Positions 1 to 5,878 of a DNA stretch of 5,878 bases are shown here, in pieces. The stretch is taken from NCBI GenBank assembly GCA_002405435.1, contig DHLU01000004.1, forward strand, positions 1 to 5,878, given 5' to 3'. Position numbers and translations under genes: made by a program. The notes under the pieces were generated by a model, which saw nothing but the letters and a program-made list of their open reading frames with translations, did not search any database and was not told where the DNA came from. The stretch's first letter is position 1, and each line of letters begins with the position of its first letter. Origin of the DNA: Flavobacteriales bacterium UBA4660 (GTDB lineage: Bacteria; Bacteroidota; Bacteroidia; Flavobacteriales_D; Sanyastnellaceae).

Positions 1-115
1 CGTACCATCCGAGCGCCACCCCCCCAACGGCAGCCAGGGCGTGAATGATAAAATTTCTTTCGGCGCGAAGAAGCAAGCGTACACCGCGAATGGCGTGGGC
101 AAAGGATTGCCACAT
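1..115 (-). CDS. dgkA: Diacylglycerol/undecaprenol kinase family protein, N-terminal part (runs off left edge)
   Basis: The first 38 codons of a gene cut off by the window edge. The peptide opens MWQSFAHAIRG and continues with RAERNFIIHALAA and then a hydrophobic stretch. This is the usual start of the prokaryotic DAGK family (PF01219): a short amphipathic helix with a conserved SF..A..G pattern, then an E-R-N-F-x-x-H motif leading into the first of three membrane helices. Glu19 here should match the metal-binding Glu28 of E. coli DgkA. Family members are about 120 residues long, sit in the inner membrane and phosphorylate diacylglycerol or undecaprenol with ATP; which lipid this one uses cannot be told. 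The ATG at 113-115 gives the expected family N-terminus. It is transcribed divergently from the TonB-dependent receptor. Only about a third of the protein is visible, so the call rests on the N-terminal motif alone. Confidence 0.8.
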   Translation of the reverse strand, partial: MWQSFAHAIRGVRLLLRAERNFIIHALAAVGGVALGWY

Positions 116-133
116 AGAGAGGAAGTTTTCCTT

Positions 134-141
134 CAAAAGTA
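134..141 (-). promoter_or_regulatory. Candidate Bacteroidota -7 promoter element for dgkA
   Basis: On the minus strand these bases read TACTTTTG, a full match to the Bacteroidota -7 consensus TAnnTTTG. It ends 18 bases before the dgkA ATG, so the leader would be only about a dozen bases. I see no TTG at the expected -33 distance, so this is half a promoter by pattern and could be chance. The leader would contain the small inverted repeat AGGAA-GTT-TTCCT (120-132). Confidence 0.3.
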
Positions 142-251
142 AAACGACAGGGCGGGCATTCCTCAGGGGTTGTCAGGATTGTAATCTTTTGGCGTCAATT
201 ACACCATCGGCGGGCTAAATAGGGGTACGGAGGCTTAGATTAGCGGCCATA

Positions 252-2582
252 ATGTCGACCATGCGCCAATTTCTCCGTTTAACCGCTTTATTTCTTTTGA
301 TTTTCAATGCGTTATACACATTCGCCCAGGGTACTATCCGGGGGTTTGTGAAAAACCAGGAGGATGGGGAGCCCGTGCTCTTTATACAGGTCTTTCTGGA
401 GGGCACTCAATATGGTTCTAGCACCGACGAGAATGGCTACTATTCCATCACCAAGGTTCCGGCGGGTGACTACGTGCTGATTGTGCAGAGTCCGGAGCAC
501 GAGCAAGTACGCCAGGACGTCAAGTTGACCGATAACCAGGTGTTGGCCCTCAACTTTCAGCTCATGGTCAAGGCCACCGAAATAGGCCCCGTCGAAGTAA
601 GCAGCGAATACACAGACCAGCGCACACAGGTGAGGGTATCGGTAGAAACCATTCGTCCGGAGGACATTAAGAAAATTCCGAGTTTCGGCGGTACTTCGGA
701 CATTGTCGGGGTATTTCAGTCGATGCCGGGTTTTGTGACGACGGGAGACCAGGGCGGGCAGATTTATATCCGCGGCGGTTCGCCCATTCAGAACAAGGTG
801 TTGCTTGACGGCATGATTATCTACAACGCCTTTCACAGCATCGGATTGTTTTCCGTTTTTGATACCGATGTCATTGCCAACGCTGAAGTATACAGCGGCG
901 GCTTCGGAGCCCAGTACGGTGGAAGGGTGAGTTCGGTCATGGACATTTCCACCCGTGACGGCAACAAGCAGCGTATGGGCGGTAAGGTGGGCGGAAGTGG
1001 TTTTGGTGCCCATGCCCTGCTGGAAGGTCCGCTCAAGAAGCTCAACGACAACGGGGCCGGAATTAGCTACATGCTCAGCATGAAGACCTCGTACCTCGAC
1101 CAGACAGGGCAGACGCTATACCCCTACATCAACAACGGCGATGGCCTGCCCTTCCGCTACACCGACCTGTACGGCAAAGTGTCATTCGGCGGTGCCGGAA
1201 GTAAATTCAACGTGTTTGGATTTTCGTTCGGAGACGATGTCACCAATTACCAGGCGGTGGGCAAACTCGGCTGGCAGAACAGCGGATTCGGTGCCAATTT
1301 CGTAGTAGTACCGGGCGGAAGCAGCACACTGATCTCTGGAAACTTTGCCTCCAGCGGCTACAACATAACCCTGAAGGAGGAGTCGGTTCCCGACCGTTTC
1401 TCGTCTATCAATGGCTTCAATTTCGGACTCGACTTTAAAAACATACAAGGCGATAACGAACTGAAGTATGGGGTTGAAGTGGTTGGTTTTTCTACTGATT
1501 ACGAAACCTTCAATGCCCTTGGGGTCAAAGTGGATCAGGAGCAAAACACCACCGAGCTGAACCTGTACACTACCTACAAAATCAAAGCCGGCAACTGGCT
1601 GATTGAACCCGGTATGCGCTTTCAGTACTATGGATCACTGAGCGTATTTTCTCCCGAGCCCCGTCTCGGTTTCAAGTACCTGGCCACCAACAGACTCCGG
1701 TTCAAGGCCGCTACCGGTATTTATACCCAGAACCTGGTTGCAGCCAACAGCGACCGGGATGTAGTCAACCTTTTCTACGGCTTCCTTGCTTCGCCGGACA
1801 ACCTGCCTGCCGACTTCATTGATGCAAACGGAGAGACGCGCGAAGTGAGAAATCCGCTTCAGCGCGCCGTGCACTATATCGGAGGATTCGAATTTGACAT
1901 CACCGAACTCCTCAACCTGAATGTAGAGGCTTACTACCGCGACTTCGGGGTGATTACCAACGTCAACAGGAACAAGATTTTCCCTGATGACGGCAACAAC
2001 CAGGACAAACCCGAGGTATTCCGCAAGGATTTTGTGGTGGAAAGCGGACGTGCCGTCGGGGTTGATTTTGTGCTTAAATACGATTACAAATACACCTATG
2101 TATGGCTGGTGTACTCACTCGGCAACGTAGATCGCTGGGATGGCTTCCGTTATTATGACCCGATTTTTGACCGCCGCCACAACGTCAATGTGGTGGTCAG
2201 CCATGGCTGGGGCAACAAGGGCAGTTGGGAAGCCAGTGTGCGGTGGAACCTTGGAAGCGGTTTACCCTTTACGGAAACCCAGGGCTATTACCAGGCACCC
2301 AGCATTGACGGCGGTATAGCAACCGATTATGTGACAGCAAACTCCAATGAACTGGGTATCCAGTACGCAGACCTCAACAACGGACGCCTGCCCTACTACC
2401 ACCGCCTTGACGTGAATATACGCAAGACTGTAGATTTCAGTAAGAATGTGAAACTCGAAATGAATGCCGGTGTCACCAACGTTTACAACCGCTTCAATGT
2501 CTTTTACATAGACCGTATCACCAACAACCGGGTTGACCAGCTGCCTATACTCCCCGCCATCGGCCTTGACTTCACCTTTTAA
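252..2582 (+). CDS. TonB-dependent outer-membrane receptor with carboxypeptidase-like regulatory domain
   Basis: A complete 776-residue outer-membrane receptor of the TonB-dependent family, which imports a ligand into the periplasm using energy passed on by TonB-ExbB-ExbD. Residues 1-25 are a signal peptide with a hydrophobic core (LTALFLLIF) and likely cleavage at TFA|Q. Residues about 27-106 form a carboxypeptidase-regulatory-like beta sandwich (GTIRGFVKN..GEPV..., then STDENGYYSI and VPAGDYVL). Residues about 127-240 are the plug, with the hallmark YIRGGSPIQNKVLLDG (172-187) and YSGGFGAQYGGRVSSVMDI. The remainder is an aromatic-rich beta barrel ending in Phe (GLDFTF), as outer-membrane proteins do. 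It is shorter than typical SusC proteins (about 1000 residues), and no SusD partner is visible. The ligand cannot be inferred. Start choice: an in-frame TAA at 216-218 and no other ATG, GTG or TTG in between leave ATG 252 or ATG 261. Either gives a good signal peptide. A GGAGG at 229-233 is too far upstream to decide. Confidence 0.93.
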   Translation: MSTMRQFLRLTALFLLIFNALYTFAQGTIRGFVKNQEDGEPVLFIQVFLEGTQYGSSTDENGYYSITKVPAGDYVLIVQSPEHEQVRQDVKLTDNQVLALNFQLMVKATEIGPVEVSSEYTDQRTQVRVSVETIRPEDIKKIPSFGGTSDIVGVFQSMPGFVTTGDQGGQIYIRGGSPIQNKVLLDGMIIYNAFHSIGLFSVFDTDVIANAEVYSGGFGAQYGGRVSSVMDISTRDGNKQRMGGKVGGSGFGAHALLEGPLKKLNDNGAGISYMLSMKTSYLDQTGQTLYPYINNGDGLPFRYTDLYGKVSFGGAGSKFNVFGFSFGDDVTNYQAVGKLGWQNSGFGANFVVVPGGSSTLISGNFASSGYNITLKEESVPDRFSSINGFNFGLDFKNIQGDNELKYGVEVVGFSTDYETFNALGVKVDQEQNTTELNLYTTYKIKAGNWLIEPGMRFQYYGSLSVFSPEPRLGFKYLATNRLRFKAATGIYTQNLVAANSDRDVVNLFYGFLASPDNLPADFIDANGETREVRNPLQRAVHYIGGFEFDITELLNLNVEAYYRDFGVITNVNRNKIFPDDGNNQDKPEVFRKDFVVESGRAVGVDFVLKYDYKYTYVWLVYSLGNVDRWDGFRYYDPIFDRRHNVNVVVSHGWGNKGSWEASVRWNLGSGLPFTETQGYYQAPSIDGGIATDYVTANSNELGIQYADLNNGRLPYYHRLDVNIRKTVDFSKNVKLEMNAGVTNVYNRFNVFYIDRITNNRVDQLPILPAIGLDFTF

Positions 2583-2609
2583 TCCATCGCCAAGGCGCCG
2601 GCGTCTGCG

Positions 2610-4265
2610 TTAATGTTCGAGCAGTTCCCTTGCGCTTTCCATGGAGGCCGCTGAGCGCGTATTACCGCTCATCATGCCGGCGAGTTCTTTGACCCGGCCG
2701 TCTTCATCAAGACTTTCGAGGCAGGTGGAGGTACCCGTCGCGTGGGTTGTCTTGTAAATCTTAAGGTGGTGGGTGGCTTTGCCGGCGATTTGCGGGAGGT
2801 GGGTTATGCATACCAACTGCATACTTCCGCTCATTTTTCTCATCATCTCGGCCACCCTCAGCGCCGTTTCGCCGCTGATGCCCTGGTCGATCTCATCGAG
2901 TATCAGCGTAGGTAAACGCCTGTATTGGCTGACTGCGGCTTTCAGGGCGAGCATAACGCGCGACATTTCACCGCCTGACGCCACCTGCCTCAGTGGCAGC
3001 AGCGCGCTGCCCTTGTTGGCACTGAACAAAAAGGTCACATCGTCGGCGCCATCAGACGTATAGGCTGCTGACGGTTTCACTTCGACTTGCAGGGTGGCGT
3101 GATCAAGGGCAAGTGCCCTGAAATTTGCCTTTACCTCGGCTTCGAGCCGTGCGGCTGCAGACCGGCGGGTTTCTGAAAGCCGGCCGCAGGCCCCGGCCAG
3201 TTCCTTTTCAGACTTTTCGACTGTTGCCCGTGCAGCGGCGATATGTTGATCGAGGTTTTCGGCCGTACTGATGCGCGCAGCGAGCTCATCGCGGAGGGCA
3301 ATCAACTGGACAGTATCGCGGCAATTGTGTTTTTTGAGCAGGTGCTGCAGTCGGGCCAGCTGGTTGTTGATTTCCTCCATGCGCCCGGGATCAAAAACAA
3401 CCTTGGTGGCCAATTCTTCGCATTCAGCGGCAATATCAGCGAGTTCGATGCGCGCTGACTCAAGCCGCACTACCAGCGCCTCCAGTGCACTGTGGTGTCG
3501 GGCTGACCGGGCAATGGCATTTTTGGCTGCAGTAACGCCGTCGAGGGCAGCACCCTCTTCAGCACTAACGGCCGCTATCGCCCGCCGCAGGGCGTCATTG
3601 ATGGTTTCGGCATGCGACAGGGTTTCCAGTTCGGCAGCAAGCTGCACTTCATCGAGTTTGTCAAGTCCGGCCGCGAACAACTCTTCGTGCTGAAACCGGT
3701 GATAATCCAGGTCCTGCCGCAACTTTTGTTCCTGTGCGAGCAAGTCGGCCAGTTGACTGCCCGCCGCTTTCCACAGCCTGTAAGCCGCTGCGCAACCGGT
3801 GCGTTCGGTTGTATTCGAAGCGAAGGCATCAACACTGTCGAGCTGGAATGCACGGGTGCCGATCAGGGTATTTTCGTGCTGTGAGTGGATATCGACCAAT
3901 TGGTTGCCCAGTTCGCGCAACACATTGAGGGGCACAGGCGTGTCGTTAATGAACGAGCGGCTTTTGCCGGAGGCCGCGATTTCCCGGCGAAAGGTGTTAC
4001 GGGGTTCGTAGTCGATGTCGTGGTCCGCGAAATAGGCTTCCAGCCCATATCCTTCCAGGCTGAACACGGCTTCCACCACACATTTCTGCTGACCATCGCG
4101 TATTGTCTTTGAATCAGCCCGTTCACCAAGGGCGAGTCCGAGCGCATCGAGCAGGATGGATTTTCCTGAGCCTGTTTCTCCGGTTATAGCGGTGAAACCT
4201 GCACTGATGTCGACTTCAACCCTGTCGATCAGCGCGTAATTGATAATGGAGAGGTGACGCAACAT
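2610..4265 (-). CDS. recN: DNA repair protein RecN
   Basis: A complete 551-residue RecN, the usual family length. RecN is a cytoplasmic SMC-like ATPase that acts early in recombinational repair of double-strand breaks. Residues 1-130 form the N-terminal half of the ATPase head: Walker A GETGSGKS at 29-36, the RecN-typical RREIAASGKSRSFIND at 93-108 and DIHSQHEN at 125-132. A long alanine-, glutamate- and leucine-rich coiled coil spans roughly 150-390. The C-terminal half of the head carries the ABC signature SGGEMSR (about 430-436), Walker B LILDEID (about 454-460) and the switch histidine in THLPQIAG (about 488-495). No key residue is missing. It is the last visible gene of the coaBC-porD-recN run and ends 27 bases from the convergent receptor gene. 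No SOS-type operator is seen just upstream, as expected for a gene 7 bases behind porD; transcription probably reads through from upstream. Confidence 0.97.
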   Translation of the reverse strand: MLRHLSIINYALIDRVEVDISAGFTAITGETGSGKSILLDALGLALGERADSKTIRDGQQKCVVEAVFSLEGYGLEAYFADHDIDYEPRNTFRREIAASGKSRSFINDTPVPLNVLRELGNQLVDIHSQHENTLIGTRAFQLDSVDAFASNTTERTGCAAAYRLWKAAGSQLADLLAQEQKLRQDLDYHRFQHEELFAAGLDKLDEVQLAAELETLSHAETINDALRRAIAAVSAEEGAALDGVTAAKNAIARSARHHSALEALVVRLESARIELADIAAECEELATKVVFDPGRMEEINNQLARLQHLLKKHNCRDTVQLIALRDELAARISTAENLDQHIAAARATVEKSEKELAGACGRLSETRRSAAARLEAEVKANFRALALDHATLQVEVKPSAAYTSDGADDVTFLFSANKGSALLPLRQVASGGEMSRVMLALKAAVSQYRRLPTLILDEIDQGISGETALRVAEMMRKMSGSMQLVCITHLPQIAGKATHHLKIYKTTHATGTSTCLESLDEDGRVKELAGMMSGNTRSAASMESARELLEH

Positions 4266-4270
4266 AGTTA

Positions 4271-4274
4271 CCTC
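4271..4274 (-). promoter_or_regulatory. Ribosome binding site of recN overlapping the porD stop codon
   Basis: On the minus strand the porD end reads TGAGGTAACT and then the recN ATG. GAGG, five bases before the start, uses the last two bases of the porD TGA. This supports the recN start at 4265 and suggests that recN translation is coupled to termination on porD. Many Bacteroidota genes lack a Shine-Dalgarno sequence, so the role is inferred from the pattern. Confidence 0.5.
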
Positions 4275-5172
4275 ATTTCATCATCATCTCATACTTGGTG
4301 ATGTTCCCGGGGTCTACCTGTTTAGTCAGGTCATAGACCCGCTGTTTTTCCTCGACCGCGGTCGGTGTGAAGATGGTCACAATTTCATCGGCTTTGGCGT
4401 AGAAAAACACCTGCATGTTGTAGCTGGAGGGACGGATCTTGTGAACATTACGGAGGCCTATCAGGGCGTCGGCCATGATCTTCCTCGACTCCTGCACGTC
4501 GGTGTACATTTTATCGAAGCCGAGGCGGTGGTAATTGTAAGTGCAGTCGCGCATGGGCTTAAAACTCTGGCTGAGGATGTTTTCCACGAGCCAGTAACGG
4601 TTCTGCTGTCCTTTCTGGTTGCTCTTCCATCCCTGCTCGGGCGCGCCCTGCGCGTTAAGCACGATGGTCTGACACAATAGAAACCACTGGGTACCTCCTT
4701 CGGGCGAGAAGGAGTCATAGTCGGTTCCCAGGATATAATAGGCGTAAAATGCCAGCATGGACGAGAGATTGTCGCGGTGCTGATCGGAGCTCCACTGGAT
4801 CATGGTATTCTCCTGAAAAGTGAATTCGAAATCCCGGTCATTGACCGAAAGCAGAGAGGTCTTGTAGTCTGAATTAAAGACCGGTCGGCTGCTTCCCACC
4901 TGCAATGAACCTTTAAACTGGCGCAGGTTAACCCATTGCTCAATGGTGATTTGCATGGTACACTCAATGCGCTCTTCCAATTCAAAATCATCATCGGTCC
5001 ATTTCCTGCCATTGATAAATTCCTCAATGGTTGTTTCCATGATCTGAAAAATACCGGGATCACCGATCATGATCTGCGGCTGAATGATGGTCACATTGCA
5101 GTTGAGTTCCTGAGCCTTTAGGGCGCCGGTGAAGGCAAGTATGGCACTCAGGAGAAAAAGAATCTGTTTCAT
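4273..5172 (-). CDS. porD: DUF4835 / PorD family exported protein
   Basis: A complete 299-residue protein of the DUF4835 family, which public annotation names type IX secretion system protein PorD. Residues 1-20 are a signal peptide (hydrophobic core ILFLLSAILAFTG, likely cleavage LKA|Q), with the usual family start QELNCNV directly after it. Other family features are visible: KWTDDDFELEERIECTM (from about 57), a central AFYAYYILGTDYDSFSPEGG segment, NRYWLVENILS, then YNYHRLGFDKMY and a late FFYAKADEIVTIF. It should be periplasmic or attached to the outer membrane; I see no lipobox and no internal membrane helix. The molecular role is not established as far as I know, and the link to type IX secretion comes from the family name, not from anything seen here. 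Its ATG overlaps the coaBC stop as ATGA, and recN starts 7 bases after its own stop. The order coaBC-porD-recN supports the assignment. Confidence 0.88.
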   Translation of the reverse strand: MKQILFLLSAILAFTGALKAQELNCNVTIIQPQIMIGDPGIFQIMETTIEEFINGRKWTDDDFELEERIECTMQITIEQWVNLRQFKGSLQVGSSRPVFNSDYKTSLLSVNDRDFEFTFQENTMIQWSSDQHRDNLSSMLAFYAYYILGTDYDSFSPEGGTQWFLLCQTIVLNAQGAPEQGWKSNQKGQQNRYWLVENILSQSFKPMRDCTYNYHRLGFDKMYTDVQESRKIMADALIGLRNVHKIRPSSYNMQVFFYAKADEIVTIFTPTAVEEKQRVYDLTKQVDPGNITKYEMMMK

Positions 5173-5878
5173 GCGGTCATCAGTTTCAACATTTCATCTA
5201 CCAGGTCGGCTGCCAGCAGTTGTTTGTTCTTCAACCCGAACGAGGACTTTTTATTGTCCGGCCAAAATACGGTGATTTTATTGGTATCCGTACCGAATCC
5301 TGCCCCCTCGTCGCGAAGGGAATTGAGCACAATCATGTCGAGGTTTTTACGCACCAGTTTGCGCCGGGCATTCTCCTCTTCATCATCGGTTTCCAGGGCA
5401 AAGCCCACAAATACCTGATTGGTTTTTTTTGCTGCGCCTAAGGTGGCGGCAATGTCGGTAGTTGGCTCCAGCTGGAGCGTCATGGCCTGTCCGCTTTTTT
5501 TTATTTTTTGCAGTTCTGTATGCGCGGGCCGGTAGTCGGCCACAGCCGCAGCCAGGACGACGAGGTCGCAGTTGTCGGCGCGTTGTATGCAGGCTTCTGC
5601 CATCTCAGCGGCTGTGTGCACCTGAATCAGATGCACGGAGGGATGTTCAATCGTCACGTGAACGGGTCCGCTCACCAGATACACCTGTGCTCCGCGTTCG
5701 GCCAGCACGCGCGCGAGGGCATACCCCATGGTTCCGGTGCTGTGGTTTCCGATGTACCTGACCGGATCGATGGGTTCGATCGTGGGGCCGGCAGTCACCA
5801 TTGCGGTCTTTCCTTTCAGCGGCAGGTCGGACGAAAAAAATTCGCTGATGGCATTAAAAATCTCATCGGGCTAGCTCA
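5169..5878 (-). CDS. coaBC: Coenzyme A biosynthesis bifunctional protein CoaBC, C-terminal (CoaB) part, runs off right edge
   Basis: The phosphopantothenate-cysteine ligase (CoaB) domain, which joins cysteine to 4'-phosphopantothenate with CTP in cytoplasmic coenzyme A synthesis. Visible motifs: MVTAGPTIEPIDPVRYIGNHS (Met at 5801), whose Asn should match catalytic Asn210 of E. coli CoaBC; YLVSGPV; AAAVADYRP; KIKK, matching catalytic Lys289; GFALETDD; and RKNLDMIVLN. The domain does not begin at the Met at 5801. Reading continues upstream in frame as EIFNAISEFFSSDLPLKGKTA, the usual linker from the CoaC (decarboxylase) half, so this is the end of a fused CoaBC and not a lone CoaB. A TAG stop lies in frame at 5871-5873, eight bases from the edge. 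Deleting the four bases CTAG (5871-5874) restores the family-typical AEPDEI. The reading frame is therefore trustworthy from 5169 to 5870 only. The gene ends in a 4-base ATGA overlap with porD. Confidence 0.93.

Noticed and set aside
120..132. Inverted repeat AGGAA-GTT-TTCCT before dgkA
   Set aside because: The arms are only five bases with a three-base loop. That is common by chance, and there is no second copy to suggest an operator.
182..191. TAATCTTTTG as a -7 element for the receptor gene
   Set aside because: It has four bases between TA and TTTG instead of two, and the nearest TTG (170-172) is much too close to serve as a -33 element.
229..233. GGAGG as the ribosome site of the receptor gene
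   Set aside because: It lies 18 bases from the first ATG and further from the second, outside normal spacing, and no alternative start codon exists in frame closer to it.
312..1013. A 233-codon open frame on the minus strand opposite the receptor gene
   Set aside because: It is antisense to the signal peptide, regulatory-like domain and plug of a clear TonB-dependent receptor. Its translation shows no recognisable domain, so it is a frame shadow.
2583..2609. Possible bidirectional terminator in the convergent gap
   Set aside because: Only a 4-base stem (CGCC 2588-2591 with GGCG 2600-2603) can form, and no T-run follows on either strand.
3271..3693. Open frames of 71-140 codons on the plus strand opposite recN
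   Set aside because: They are Ser/Ala/Arg-rich readings antisense to the GC-rich recN coiled coil, with no motif. RecN has all its expected motifs on the other strand.

Overview
The window looks like ordinary core chromosome of a bacterium in the Bacteroidota (Bacteroidetes), with moderate to high G+C for that phylum. Three things point there: a TonB-dependent receptor with an N-terminal carboxypeptidase-regulatory-like domain, a DUF4835/PorD protein (a family I know only from this phylum), and the gene order coaBC - porD - recN, which I recall as common in it. I cannot place it below phylum level with confidence.

Layout. Bases 1-115 (minus strand) hold the first 38 codons of a DgkA-type lipid kinase that runs off the left edge. 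A 136-base gap (116-251) separates it from a divergently transcribed 776-residue TonB-dependent receptor (252-2582, plus strand). A 27-base convergent gap (2583-2609) follows. The rest is one tightly packed minus-strand operon segment, read from right to left: the CoaB half of coaBC (running off the right edge), porD (overlapping coaBC by 4 bases, ATGA) and recN (7 bases after porD, with a GAGG ribosome site overlapping the porD stop). The operon promoter lies outside the window.

How the genes relate. Coenzyme A synthesis (CoaBC), an envelope protein linked by name to type IX secretion (PorD) and a DNA-repair SMC-like ATPase (RecN) are co-transcribed, but I see no common pathway. The receptor probably takes up an unknown ligand across the outer membrane. 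DgkA recycles lipid intermediates in the inner membrane.

I found no RNA genes, insertion sequences, CRISPR arrays, integrases or sign of an undescribed multi-gene system. The most notable oddity is in the last 8 bases: an apparent 4-base CTAG insertion puts a TAG stop and a frameshift into coaBC. Its position at the very edge makes an assembly or end artefact the leading explanation.
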